Translations under genes and position numbers: made by a program
The notes under the pieces: model-generated
Database searches by the model: none
What the model saw: only the letters and a program-made list of their open reading frames with translations
Told to the model about the DNA's origin: nothing
Source: Sva-07 sp035527095
GTDB lineage: Bacteria; Actinomycetota; Acidimicrobiia; Acidimicrobiales; Ilumatobacteraceae
Direction: 5' to 3'
Assembly: GCA_035527095.1 (NCBI GenBank)
Contig: DATLBC010000005.1
Location: forward strand, 15,047-79,046
Length of the DNA stretch: 64,000 nt
Part shown: positions 34,963-44,284 of the stretch, piece by piece
Position numbering within the stretch: position 1 is the first letter of the stretch
How the letters are laid out: every line of letters begins with the position of its first letter

Positions 34963-36663
34963 ATGCCGACCGTGATCCTCCGACCCTGGCAGCGCGCTGC
35001 GTACGAGGCGTTCCGCACCAACTCTGACCCGGACTACCTCGCCGTCGCCACGCCTGGAGCCGGAAAGACCACGTTCGCCCTCACGTGCGCCCGAGCGAGC
35101 CTCGCCGAGGAGCCACGCACGCTCGTGGTGGTCGCGCCGACCAGCCATCTGAAGGTCCAGTGGTCGCTCGCCGCACACCGGCTCGGGCTGCAACTCGACC
35201 CCGATTGGAGCCCGGGCGACGGCCTGGCCCGCGACGTCCACGGATTGGTCACCACATACCAGCAGATCGCCACCGGCAACACGGCCGCCAAGCTCGCCGG
35301 ACTGTCGGCTGACGGCTTCGTGATCCTCGACGAGATCCACCACGCCGGCCACGAACGAGCCTGGGGTGACGGCATCCGGGTGGCGTTCGGGCATGCCGCA
35401 CGGCGCCTGTCGCTGTCGGGCACACCGTTTCGCAGCGACGCTGTCCCGATCCCGTTCGTGCGCTATGACGCCACCGGGGGCGAGGGCGACATGGCCCACG
35501 CCGACTACACCTACGGCTACGCCGACGCGCTCCGCGACGGCGGCGTCGTGCGACCGGTGTACTTCCCGCGCGTCGACGGCGAGATGGAGTGGACCACCGC
35601 GTCGGGGGACGTCATCAACGCCAGCTTCCAGGACGAGCTGACCAAAGATCAGATGTCGATGCGCCTGCGCACCGCACTGAGCCTCGAAGGCGAGTGGATG
35701 CCGAGCGTGCTCGCTCGAGCGAACGAGCAGCTGCGTTCGATCCGTCAGGACCATCGCGATGCCGGCGGACTGGTGATCGCCATCGACCAAGATCACGCCC
35801 ACGGCATCGCCCGACTGCTGCGTGACCGCTTCGGCGCGCCGGCCGACGTCGTGGTCAGTGACGACCCGAGCGCATCGAGGAAGATCGCCGAGTTCTCCCA
35901 CAACGACCGGCCGTGGCTCGTTGCGGTCCGGATGGTCTCGGAGGGTGTCGACATCCCCCGGCTGCGCGTCGGCGTGTTCGCCACCACGACCTCGACCGAA
36001 CTCTTCTTCCGCCAGGCCGTCGGCCGTTTCGTCCGCTGGCAGGCCGGCCGACCGAGCCAGAAGGCCTACGTCTACATCCCCGACGACCCTCGTCTGCGTT
36101 CGCATGCGTTCGAGATCGCCGAGGCTCGCCGACACGTGCTCCGGCCCCCAGGGACCGACGACGGCGACGAGTTCCAGCTCGACGGGGGTCTCGACGATCT
36201 GGTGCACGCCGACGACGCGGCCGAGCAACTGACGCTGTTCGCCGTCGTGTCGGCGACGGCGACCGACATCACCGTGCACACCGTGACCGAGGAGGGCGTG
36301 CGTTTCGAGCCGAGCTTCTCGCCCGACGATCTCCACACCGCTCGCTACGACGACGAACTCGAAATCGCGGAGCCACTGTTCGTCGCCGATCCGCTGTTGA
36401 GCATCGATCTCCCGGAGGTGCCGACGGCGGCCGGTCTCGTGCCGTCCGGCTCGCTCAGCGTCGCCGAACGCAAGGATGACCTGCGCACCCGCAACGCTCA
36501 CGTCGCCAAGCGGCTGGTCGACATCACGGGATGGGGGCACGCCAAGGTCCAGGGCGAGATGAACCGTCTCGCCGGTGTCACCCGCGTGGCCACCGCAACA
36601 ACCGAACAACTCGAACGGCGCCTGCGCTACAGCGAGAGCTGGCTGCGCCGCCTCCAACGCTGA
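34963..36663 (+). CDS. SF2 DEAD/DEAH-type helicase
   Basis: A 566-residue helicase. Motif Q-like LRPWQRAAYEAF, Walker A ATPGAGKTTFAL (K35), motif II ILDEIHHAG (D123-E124), motif III LSGTPFRSD, and the second RecA domain with VSEGVDIPRLRVGVFA and RQAVGRFVRWQ. The C-terminal ~200 residues contain no nuclease that I can see and end in a helical region. This resembles the restriction-type ResIII helicase fold but no restriction partner is nearby. ATG 34963 was chosen because homology starts right after it. Confidence 0.88.
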   Translation: MPTVILRPWQRAAYEAFRTNSDPDYLAVATPGAGKTTFALTCARASLAEEPRTLVVVAPTSHLKVQWSLAAHRLGLQLDPDWSPGDGLARDVHGLVTTYQQIATGNTAAKLAGLSADGFVILDEIHHAGHERAWGDGIRVAFGHAARRLSLSGTPFRSDAVPIPFVRYDATGGEGDMAHADYTYGYADALRDGGVVRPVYFPRVDGEMEWTTASGDVINASFQDELTKDQMSMRLRTALSLEGEWMPSVLARANEQLRSIRQDHRDAGGLVIAIDQDHAHGIARLLRDRFGAPADVVVSDDPSASRKIAEFSHNDRPWLVAVRMVSEGVDIPRLRVGVFATTTSTELFFRQAVGRFVRWQAGRPSQKAYVYIPDDPRLRSHAFEIAEARRHVLRPPGTDDGDEFQLDGGLDDLVHADDAAEQLTLFAVVSATATDITVHTVTEEGVRFEPSFSPDDLHTARYDDELEIAEPLFVADPLLSIDLPEVPTAAGLVPSGSLSVAERKDDLRTRNAHVAKRLVDITGWGHAKVQGEMNRLAGVTRVATATTEQLERRLRYSESWLRRLQR

Positions 36664-36695
36664 GCGTCACAGTGGGCCCGGCACGGTGTGACGCT
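36663..36695. terminator. hairpin after the SF2 helicase
   Basis: AGCGTCACA (36663-36671) and TGTGACGCT (36687-36695) are perfect 9-base arms that begin at the last base of the helicase stop codon. The DtxR-type gene starts 54 bases further on. Confidence 0.55.
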
Positions 36696-36749
36696 GAGAC
36701 GGTGAATGTTGCAGGGCGGCGGGATCGGGGGTGCCGGTAGGCTCGAGGA

Positions 36750-37409
36750 ATGCCTGCGAGCGGTGAACACCATCCCGCCTTCGAGGAGTACTGCGAGTGC
36801 ATCTTCGAGTTGCACGAGGACGACGTCGAGGTCATCCAGGCCCGCATCGCCGAACGACTCCAGGTCTCCCGACCCGCTGTCAGCGAGATGATGAAACGCC
36901 TCGAGGCCGAGGGGCTGATCACCTCCGACGACGGGATCCTGCTCACCGACGCCGGCCGACGTCTCGGTGAGCGCATCGTGCGGCGGCACCGACTCGCCGA
37001 AGTCTTCCTCACCGACGTCCTCAAGCTGAGCTGGGCCGAGGCCCACCACGAGGCCGGCAAGTGGGAACACATCATGAGCGACTCGGTCGAACGGGCCCTC
37101 AACGACCTGCTGGGCGCCCCCACGACATGCCCACACGGCAACCCGATCCCCGGCTCCGGCTACGAGGCGCCCGACTCGGGGCCGCTGTCCGCACTCACCG
37201 TCGGTTCGCCGTTCACCGTGCGCCGGATCACCGAGGAGCTCGAATTCGAACCAGGCCTGCTCGAGTTCCTCGAGGAGTCGGCCATCCAGCCGGGCAATCG
37301 AGGCACGGTCACTGCCGCCTCTCCCGACGGCACCCTGACCGTCGAGATCGACGGTCGTCACATCGGGGTCGGATCGTTCGCGAGCGAACGTATCTTGGTC
37401 ACCTCGTGA
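36750..37409 (+). CDS. DtxR/MntR-family metal-dependent regulator
   Basis: A 219-residue three-domain regulator: winged HTH (RIAERLQVSRPAVSEMMKRL), dimerisation/metal domain (RRHRLAEVFLTDVL, AHHEAGKWEHIMS, TTCPHGNPIPG) and a C-terminal SH3-like/FeoA domain. Aligned with DtxR, H80, E84, H99, E106 and H107 are kept, but the ligand equivalent to Met10 is E13 and that equivalent to Cys102 is G103. An acidic residue at the first position is the MntR pattern, so manganese sensing is as likely as iron. ATG 36750 follows TAGGCT by 6 bases. Confidence 0.9.
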   Translation: MPASGEHHPAFEEYCECIFELHEDDVEVIQARIAERLQVSRPAVSEMMKRLEAEGLITSDDGILLTDAGRRLGERIVRRHRLAEVFLTDVLKLSWAEAHHEAGKWEHIMSDSVERALNDLLGAPTTCPHGNPIPGSGYEAPDSGPLSALTVGSPFTVRRITEELEFEPGLLEFLEESAIQPGNRGTVTAASPDGTLTVEIDGRHIGVGSFASERILVTS

Positions 37410-37849
37410 CCCTCCGACGCCGCCCAGTCCGACTCGCCGCCGTTGCACTCGCCGCCATGTCGGTCGCTTCGTGCGCCGACACCGTCGTCGAGATCGAGTC
37501 CGACAGCGGGGAGGTCAACGTCGACGGATCGTTCGAGACCGTCCCGTCCTCCACCGTGCCGATCACGGGAACCACTGCGGAACTGCTCGCAGAGATGTCC
37601 GCGCAGATGAGTCAGCTGAGCTCGCAGATCGGTGACCCCGGCGACGAGAAGGCGACGCTGCAACGCATCGATGCGATCTGGGTGATCGCCAGGCCCGACG
37701 TCGAGTCGACGCACCCTGAGTTGGTCAGCGGCATCGACACCACAGTCGACATGGCCAGAACCGCCGTCGTGCGCATCCGGCCCGCCGACGGCGACAAGGC
37801 GTTCCAGCTCCTCACCGGCCTGGTCGACCGCTACACCAACGACGGCTGA
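37406..37849 (+). CDS. small lipoprotein, unknown function
   Basis: A 147-residue protein with a lipobox (ALAAMSVASCAD, Cys about residue 20), an acidic Ser/Thr-rich linker, and a helical mature domain (LLAEMSAQMSQLSSQIG, DKAFQLLTGLVDRY). No family recognised. GTG 37406 overlaps the stop of the metal regulator gene (GTGA), so both come from one transcript; that is the only hint of a link to metal physiology. Confidence 0.72.
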   Translation: MTLRRRPVRLAAVALAAMSVASCADTVVEIESDSGEVNVDGSFETVPSSTVPITGTTAELLAEMSAQMSQLSSQIGDPGDEKATLQRIDAIWVIARPDVESTHPELVSGIDTTVDMARTAVVRIRPADGDKAFQLLTGLVDRYTNDG

Positions 37850-37917
37850 TCACCGGTGACGCGCTGCGTGGCGTCGAGCCTGGGCTTCGGCGACAGCCGA
37901 TCCAGGCCCACCGACGA

Positions 37918-40068
37918 CTAGCGCAACGGAGCGGGAAGTTCGTCGACGTGCACGACGCTGAGTCGCTGTGTCGGCCGGGTCAGCGCGACATACAGCGAGC
38001 GCATCCCGTGTTCGTGATCGGCAACGATGCGCGCAGGTTCGACCACGACGACAGCGTCGAGTTCGAGCCCCTTCACGACGCTGACCGGGACCAGGGTGAC
38101 GCCGTCGTCGAGCCCGGTCCGGGTCGCGGTGCCGTGATTGACTCCTGCAGCGGTCAGGTGCTCGGACAGCTCGTCGATCATCGAGTCGGGAGCGATCACG
38201 CCGAGGCTTGCATTCGGCAATTCGGTCGTCAGTGAACGAACCTCCTCGGCGACGGCAGACCCGAGCGATCCGTCCGCGCGCACGAACAACGGCACGGCAT
38301 CGCCGACGCGCACTGACTGCGGAGCGCGCAGCGTCGGTGTGGCCGCAGCCATCACCTTGTTTGCGAGCTCCATGATCTGGCCCGGGATCCGGTAGCCGAC
38401 CGACAGCCCGATCACCCGCGATGGCTTGCGGTCGGGCAGGTGATCGAGAACGTCCTGCCAATCCACCGGGGCGAGCGGCCCGGTCGCCTGGGCGAGGTCG
38501 CCGACGATCGTCATGGCGCCGTTCAACGATCGGCGCGTCGACATCTTCAACTGCATCGGCGTCAGGTCTTGGACCTCGTCGATCACGATGTGGCCGTACG
38601 TACGGATCTCGTCGGCGTCGTCGATCTTGCCGTTGCGACCCGGCTTCGGGCCGAGCACGTCACGAGCATCGTCGAGCAACGCGACGTCGGATGGCGTCCA
38701 GCGGACGTCGTCGACAGACTCGGAACGGGGCCTGAAGAGTGCGAGCGCTTCGGCTTCGCCGAGCACACCGCGGGTGGCGAGCTTGAGCAACGCCTTCGAC
38801 CCGAACAGATCGTGCAACAGCTGCGCCGGGGTCAGCAACGGCCACATCCGGTCGAGCGCCTCGCGGATCTCAGGCGTTCCACGCAGTGTGTCCTTGACGT
38901 CACGCGGTCCGATCTCCGGGTCGCGGTACGTCGCCGCCAGAGCCGCCCAGACCTCGTTCTCGACGAACTTGCGTCCGCTGTTGTGTCGACGGAAACGGCG
39001 GCGAGCGTTCTTGACGATCCGCGCCGACTCTTCGGCGCGTAAACGCACGTATCCGGTCCGGAACGGGATCACGAGGTCGTCTCGAAGAGGCCGTTCTCGG
39101 TCGATGACAGCCTGGTCGATGACATCGGACATGCGCGAGTCACCCTTGATGCGCGCAGCCGTGGGGGTGTCCGCACCGACACGGTCGTCCGGGCGCAGGA
39201 ACTGCACACCCGGCACCAGGTCGGACAGCACGACCTGCTGGACGCCGGCCTCACCCAACGACGGCAGGACCCGCTCGATGTACCGCAGGAACACCCGGTT
39301 CGGCCCGATGACGAGCACGCCCTGGTCCTCGAGCGGGAAGCGGTGGGTGTAGAGCAGATACGCAGCGCGGTGCAGCGCAACGACGGTCTTTCCGGTTCCC
39401 GGGCCGCCCTGGACCACCAACACGCCGTGCTGAGGCGAGCGAATGATCTCGTCCTGCTCGCCTTGGATCGTGGCGACGATGTCGCCCAGCGTGCCCGTGC
39501 GACCGCGCTCGAGCGCGGCGAGCAGCGTGGAGTAGCCGCGCAGCCCTGAACCGTCCGCGTCGCCTGCCGCCGCCGACGAGCCGTCGAGGCCCTCGTCGTG
39601 ACCGACACCGAGGTGGCCCTCGCCGAAGAGTTCGTCCTCGATCCCGAGGAGCGTTCGGCCCTCGACCGCGAAATGACGGCGCCGCAGCAGCCCCATCGGG
39701 CTGCGACCCGTTGCCCGATAGAAGGGCTCTGCGACGGGCGCGCGCCAGTCGACGACGACCGGCTCTCGATCCTCGTCGGCCACAGCAAGGCGACCGATAT
39801 GGAAGCTCTCGACGGCCTCTGGCGACTCGGCCGACCGGTCGATGCGGCCGAACACGAGCGACGCATCGCCGAGGTCGAGATCGGCCAGTCGTTTCAGGAG
39901 CGCCTCGTCGAAGGCGTTGCGTTCGAAGCGCGCCTGGAACGTGCCACCGAGATCGGCCTCGGTCATGTCCCGCATACGCCAAGCCGCCTCGCGACTGGTG
40001 TCGAGACACTCGTACGCGTGGTCGATGTAGGCCTGTTCGTCAGCGAGATCGGGGTGCTGCTGGGTCAT
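37918..40068 (-). CDS. HelD/HelR-like RNA polymerase-recycling ATPase (UvrD-type)
   Basis: A 716-residue superfamily 1 protein. The N-terminus is a charged helical region (YIDHAYECLDTSREAAWRMR) like the arm that HelD inserts into RNA polymerase. Then come GDIVATIQGEQDEIIR, Walker A VVQGGPGTGKTVVALHRA, IDEVQDLTPMQL as motif II, and the motif VI region YVALTRPTQRLSVVH. HelD proteins release stalled RNA polymerase, and in some actinobacteria (HelR) contribute to rifamycin tolerance. No nuclease domain is present. The start ATG 40068 faces hemE, 64 bases away. Confidence 0.9.
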   Translation of the reverse strand: MTQQHPDLADEQAYIDHAYECLDTSREAAWRMRDMTEADLGGTFQARFERNAFDEALLKRLADLDLGDASLVFGRIDRSAESPEAVESFHIGRLAVADEDREPVVVDWRAPVAEPFYRATGRSPMGLLRRRHFAVEGRTLLGIEDELFGEGHLGVGHDEGLDGSSAAAGDADGSGLRGYSTLLAALERGRTGTLGDIVATIQGEQDEIIRSPQHGVLVVQGGPGTGKTVVALHRAAYLLYTHRFPLEDQGVLVIGPNRVFLRYIERVLPSLGEAGVQQVVLSDLVPGVQFLRPDDRVGADTPTAARIKGDSRMSDVIDQAVIDRERPLRDDLVIPFRTGYVRLRAEESARIVKNARRRFRRHNSGRKFVENEVWAALAATYRDPEIGPRDVKDTLRGTPEIREALDRMWPLLTPAQLLHDLFGSKALLKLATRGVLGEAEALALFRPRSESVDDVRWTPSDVALLDDARDVLGPKPGRNGKIDDADEIRTYGHIVIDEVQDLTPMQLKMSTRRSLNGAMTIVGDLAQATGPLAPVDWQDVLDHLPDRKPSRVIGLSVGYRIPGQIMELANKVMAAATPTLRAPQSVRVGDAVPLFVRADGSLGSAVAEEVRSLTTELPNASLGVIAPDSMIDELSEHLTAAGVNHGTATRTGLDDGVTLVPVSVVKGLELDAVVVVEPARIVADHEHGMRSLYVALTRPTQRLSVVHVDELPAPLR

Positions 40069-40132
40069 ATCGGGTCACGAAATGCTATCGGCCGAGCCCG
40101 CACTCCCGACCCGGCGATAGCGTCGATCCTCG

Positions 40133-41248
40133 ATGGATGCCCTCGCCGCAGCCGACCACGAGCCGATCGCTGCGTCTCCCGCGCCCCGCCAAAACGAGGC
40201 GTTCCTCGACGCTTCCGGTGGTCGAGCCGGCCACCACACGCCCGTGTGGTTCATGCGCCAGGCCGGGCGCTCGCTCCCCGAGTACCGGGCAGTCCGCGGC
40301 GACGGTTCGATCCTCGATGCGATCAAACAACCGGCGCTCGCCGCCGAGATCACGATGCAACCGGTGCGTCGCTATGGCGTCGACGCTGCCGTGCTCTACA
40401 GCGACATCGTGGTGGCCCCGCATGCGGTGGGGTTCGGTATCGACGTCGCGCCCGGCACCGGCCCGGTTGCCGAACACCCGTTGCGATCGAGTAGCGACGT
40501 CGAACGACTTCGGCCGCTGAGCTTCGACGACATCTCGTACGTGATCGACACCGTCGACCTGCTCGTTGCCGAGCTCGACGTGCCGTTGCTGGGCTTTGCC
40601 GGCGCGCCATTCACTGTGGCGAGCTATCTGATCGAAGGGCGCCCCAGCAAGGACTACCGCCACACCAAGGCGCTCATCCACACCGACGAGGCGCTCTGGC
40701 ACAACGTGATGGAACGGCTCGCCGAGTCGGCGATCACGTTCATCGACGCTCAGCTGTCGCACGGCGCTGCCGCGTACCAGCTGTTCGACTCGTGGGCGGG
40801 ATCGCTGAGTCGGCGCGACTACGACCGCTACGTGTTGCCGCATTCGCGTCACGTGTTTCGTGAACTCCGCCGACGCCACCCGGACGCGCCGGCGATCCAT
40901 TTCGGCATCGGTTGCGACCACTTGCTCGAATCGATGCTCGATGCCGGACCGACGGTCCTCGGGCTCGATTGGCGCACCCCGATCGCCGACGCCCGCCAGC
41001 GGTTCGGCGACGACTTGATCGTGCAGGGCAATCTCGATCCAGCGCTGGTGCTCGCGGGCCTCGAGCCCGCGCTCGATGGCGCTGCCCAGGTGCTGCGCGA
41101 CAACGAGGTTCCCGACGGCGGCCAGCATCCTGGCCACATCTTCAACCTCGGCCATGGCGTCCAGCCCGACACCGATCCAGCGGTCTTGCAGGCCGTGGTC
41201 GACTTCGTGCACGAGCGCACCACGATCACCGAAGGCGAGGCGTCATGA
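40133..41248 (+). CDS. hemE: uroporphyrinogen decarboxylase
   Basis: A 371-residue enzyme that converts uroporphyrinogen III to coproporphyrinogen III. The signature PVWFMRQAGRSLPEYR, the conserved LYSDIVVAPHAVG, GFAGAPFTVASYLIEG and the C-terminal GHIFNLGHGVQPDTDP are all present. The N-terminus is about 20 residues longer than usual. ATG 40133 lies 9 bases after TAGCGT (40118-40123). It heads a run in which each following gene overlaps the previous stop. Confidence 0.96.
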   Translation: MDALAAADHEPIAASPAPRQNEAFLDASGGRAGHHTPVWFMRQAGRSLPEYRAVRGDGSILDAIKQPALAAEITMQPVRRYGVDAAVLYSDIVVAPHAVGFGIDVAPGTGPVAEHPLRSSSDVERLRPLSFDDISYVIDTVDLLVAELDVPLLGFAGAPFTVASYLIEGRPSKDYRHTKALIHTDEALWHNVMERLAESAITFIDAQLSHGAAAYQLFDSWAGSLSRRDYDRYVLPHSRHVFRELRRRHPDAPAIHFGIGCDHLLESMLDAGPTVLGLDWRTPIADARQRFGDDLIVQGNLDPALVLAGLEPALDGAAQVLRDNEVPDGGQHPGHIFNLGHGVQPDTDPAVLQAVVDFVHERTTITEGEAS

Positions 41249-42180
41249 CATCCGCCCCAGTCGCTGTGGTGCTGATGGCCTACGGCACACCGCGCGCTCC
41301 CGAGGAGATCGAGCCCTATTACACCGACATTCGTCGTGGCCGACCGCCCACGCCGGAAGCGCTCGCCGACCTCACCGCTCGCTACGCCGCGATTGGCGGC
41401 GTGTCGCCGCTCGCGCAGCTCACCGAGGCGCAGGCGAGCGCGCTGCAAGCTGCGCTCGATGCCGCCGAACCCCGCCGCTTCGAAGTGTCGCTCGGCTTGA
41501 AGCACGCCGACCCAAAGGTCGAGGACACCGCACGGCGAGTCGCCACCGACGGCGCATCGTCGGTCGTTGGCCTGGTGCTCGCACCGCACTACTCGTCGTA
41601 CTCGATCGGCCAATACCTCGACCGCACCCGTCAGGGCGTCGCCGACTCGGGCGTCGACATTCCGGTGGTCGGCATCGACAGTTGGGCGACTGAACCCGCC
41701 TTCGTCGAATTCCTGGCCACCGACCTGGCCGCACGCGTTGCGGCGATGCGCGAGCGCACCGGCGGTCGTGTCCGGGTGTTGTTCACCGCGCACTCGCTCC
41801 CTCAACGGATCATCGACGCTGGTGACCCCTACCCCGACGAGTTGCGCTCGACGGCCGAGGCCGTTGCGGCGCGCGTCGGTCTCAGCGAAGGCGACGACTG
41901 GCAGATTGCGTGGCAGTCGGCTGGGAGGACCCCTGAACCGTGGATCGGACCCGACATCCTCGAGGTCATCGATTCGCTGGCGACCGAAGGCATCGCCGGC
42001 GTGATCGTGTCGGCATGCGGCTTCGTCGCCGACCACCTCGAAGTGCTCTACGACCTCGACATCGAAGCGTCCGAGCGTGCGTCCTCGAACGGTCTGGCCT
42101 TCGATCGCACCGCGTGCGTGAACGACGACGCCGCGATCATGGCCGCCCTGGCCGAGCGAGTGCGCGCCGTCGTTCCATGA
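41245..42180 (+). CDS. cpfC: ferrochelatase (coproporphyrin ferrochelatase type)
   Basis: A 311-residue chelatase. The family landmarks are AVVLMAYGTPRAPEEIEPYY, GLVLAPHYSSYSIGQY, VLFTAHSLPQRI with the metal-site His, and SACGFVADHLEVLYDLD. The cysteine set for the 2Fe-2S cluster seen in some actinobacterial ferrochelatases is not evident. Because cgoX follows and no classical hemF/hemN/hemG set is here, iron insertion into coproporphyrin III is the likely reaction. ATG overlaps the hemE stop (ATGA 41245-41248). Confidence 0.93.
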   Translation: MTSAPVAVVLMAYGTPRAPEEIEPYYTDIRRGRPPTPEALADLTARYAAIGGVSPLAQLTEAQASALQAALDAAEPRRFEVSLGLKHADPKVEDTARRVATDGASSVVGLVLAPHYSSYSIGQYLDRTRQGVADSGVDIPVVGIDSWATEPAFVEFLATDLAARVAAMRERTGGRVRVLFTAHSLPQRIIDAGDPYPDELRSTAEAVAARVGLSEGDDWQIAWQSAGRTPEPWIGPDILEVIDSLATEGIAGVIVSACGFVADHLEVLYDLDIEASERASSNGLAFDRTACVNDDAAIMAALAERVRAVVP

Positions 42181-43607
42181 ACACCTCAGCCCGTGTCGCC
42201 GTTGTCGGTGCCGGCATCAGCGGCCTGGCCACCGCCCTCGCGCTGGCGGACACCGATGCCGTCGAGGTGACGGTCTTCGAAGCGGCAGACCGAGTCGGCG
42301 GCAAGATCGATGCCTCACCGTTCGCCGGTGTCACCGGGGTCGACGAAGCCGCTGATGCGTTCCTCGCCCGGGTACCCGAAGCGGTGGCACTCGCCCATCG
42401 CATCGGTCTGGGCGACGACCTCGTCTCGCCCGAACCGGTGGGCGCTGCGGTGTGGCACGATGGGCTGCAACGCATCCCGGACGGACTGATGCTCGGGCTG
42501 CCCGGCAAACTCCTTCCGCTCGCCACCACCGGTCTCCTGTCGTGGCGAGGCAAGGCCCGCGCTGCGATCGAGCCATTCCTCCCCCACACCTCAACCGAGT
42601 CCGACTCGATTGGCGAGTTCGTCCGGGCGCGCTTCGGCGACGAGGTGCATGAACGGATGGTCGATGCGCTCGTGGGCAGCATCTACGCGGCCGACACGGA
42701 TCGATTCAGCCTCGCCGAGGTGCCGCAACTCGCTGCGCTGGCAACCGGGAGCCGAAGCGTCCTGTTGGCAGCGCGTCGACAGCGACGCTCGCAGGCCGGC
42801 ACCGCAACGGCCGCAGCGAGCCCGATCTTCGCCACCCCTCGCGGGGGCATCGGCGCCTTCGCCCGCGCCGCTGCCGACGCTGTGGTCTCCGCCGGCGGGC
42901 GGATCCACACCGGCGCGCCGGTCACCTCGATCACGCCGTCCGGCAACGGCTCCTGGTCGCTCTCCCTGCCCGCTGCGGTCGGGTCCGAACAGGCAGGTGG
43001 CGGCGCCACGTTCGACGCCATCGTGTTCGCAACGCCGGCCGCGGCGACGGCGAAGGTGCTCGTCGAGCCAGCGCCGGACGCCGCTGAGCTGCTCGGCGCC
43101 GCACAGAGCGCCGACGTGATCATGGTGACGCTCCATGTCGGTTCCGACCAGTGGCCTGACCGCCTCCACGGTTTGAGTGGCTACCTCGTGCCGAAGCCCG
43201 ACCAACGCTGGGTCACCGCAGCGTCGTTCGCGTCGCAGAAGTGGGGACATTGGCGCCCGCCCGCGGGCGGCGAGATCCTGCGGGTGTCGATCGGACGCGA
43301 CGGGATGGAGGTGATGCACCTCGACGACGACGAGATCCTTCGAGTGGTGCTCGACGACCTCGCACACCATCTCGGCGTCCGATTCGAACCCGATGAGATC
43401 CGCATCACTCGCTGGCCGGCCGCCTTCGCGCAGTACCGCCCGCATCACGCCTCCTGGGTCGATGCCGTCGAAGACGCGCTTCCGTCAGGAGTCTTCGTGA
43501 CCGGCGCCGGCTTCCGCGGGATCGGCATTCCCGCCTGCATTCGGGCGGCCACGTCGGTCGCTGCCCGCGCGAGCGCCGCGGCCCGGCTTCTGGCAGAATC
43601 GCCGTGA
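42177..43607 (+). CDS. cgoX: coproporphyrinogen III oxidase / protoporphyrinogen oxidase family flavoprotein
   Basis: A 476-residue FAD enzyme of the HemY/CgoX family. The dinucleotide fold is AVVGAGISGLATALAL followed by VFEAADRVGGKI, the substrate domain includes ALVGSIYAADTDRFSLAEV, and the C-terminal FAD contact is GVFVTGAGFRGIGIPACI. With hemE and the ferrochelatase directly upstream it fits the coproporphyrin-dependent heme route of Gram-positive bacteria; the final HemQ step must be encoded elsewhere. ATG overlaps the previous stop. Confidence 0.94.
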   Translation: MNTSARVAVVGAGISGLATALALADTDAVEVTVFEAADRVGGKIDASPFAGVTGVDEAADAFLARVPEAVALAHRIGLGDDLVSPEPVGAAVWHDGLQRIPDGLMLGLPGKLLPLATTGLLSWRGKARAAIEPFLPHTSTESDSIGEFVRARFGDEVHERMVDALVGSIYAADTDRFSLAEVPQLAALATGSRSVLLAARRQRRSQAGTATAAASPIFATPRGGIGAFARAAADAVVSAGGRIHTGAPVTSITPSGNGSWSLSLPAAVGSEQAGGGATFDAIVFATPAAATAKVLVEPAPDAAELLGAAQSADVIMVTLHVGSDQWPDRLHGLSGYLVPKPDQRWVTAASFASQKWGHWRPPAGGEILRVSIGRDGMEVMHLDDDEILRVVLDDLAHHLGVRFEPDEIRITRWPAAFAQYRPHHASWVDAVEDALPSGVFVTGAGFRGIGIPACIRAATSVAARASAAARLLAESP

Positions 43608-44284
43608 TGGTCTCCACGAGCGACCCCGAACGTCGTGGCCGCCGCTGGATAGCGGCGCCGCTCGTCGCCGCGTTGCTGATCGCCGGCGTCGCCGGAGCGG
43701 TCATCGCCGTCGACATCGGCAACGCGCCCGACACGGCAGCGTCGTTCAATGCCGACTCGGCCACGACCACCACCATTCCGCCGACCACGACCACCACGAC
43801 CGCACCGCCGACGACCACCACCACGACCGCACCGCTGCCGCGTCAGATGACCCAGCCGATCGCTCCGCCGAGCGACCAACGCGGCGCCGAGGACAACCCG
43901 CAACTCGGGCGGATCGTCATCCCGAAGGTCGGGCTCGATTCCGAATTGCACGACGGCATCCGGCTGACCACACTCGATCGCGGCCCTGGGCACTGGCCAG
44001 GCAGTGCGATGCCCGGCCAGATCGGCAACGTCGTGGTGGCAGGCCATCGCACCAGCCACGGTGCCGAATTTCGACATCTCGACGCGCTCGAGCCCGGCGA
44101 CGACGTCGTGTTCACGACAGCCGACGGCACCTTCACCTACCGGGTGACGGGCACACAGATCGTCACACCCGACTCGCTGTGGATCGTCGACCCTTCGGAC
44201 ACGCCCACCGCCACCCTGTTCGCCTGCCATCCGCTCGGATCGACGGCGGAGCGCATCGTCGTCACTCTGGCGCTGACGACTTGA
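43607..44284 (+). CDS. class E sortase
   Basis: A 225-residue compact sortase: one N-terminal helix (about residues 14-36), a linker with long Thr runs (about 53-75), then the catalytic domain with H147 (VVVAGHRTSHGAEF), C207 (ATLFACHPLG) and R216 (AERIVVTL). Unlike the sortase at 20259 it lacks C-terminal helices. ATG 43607 lies 7 bases after CAGAAT; GTG 43604 overlapping the cgoX stop is the other option. It is coupled to the heme genes only by overlap. Confidence 0.92.
   Translation: MVSTSDPERRGRRWIAAPLVAALLIAGVAGAVIAVDIGNAPDTAASFNADSATTTTIPPTTTTTTAPPTTTTTTAPLPRQMTQPIAPPSDQRGAEDNPQLGRIVIPKVGLDSELHDGIRLTTLDRGPGHWPGSAMPGQIGNVVVAGHRTSHGAEFRHLDALEPGDDVVFTTADGTFTYRVTGTQIVTPDSLWIVDPSDTPTATLFACHPLGSTAERIVVTLALTT

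Noticed and set aside
43750..43835. ACC-rich simple repeat
   Set aside because: It encodes the Thr-rich linker of the sortase, which is typical of such stalks.
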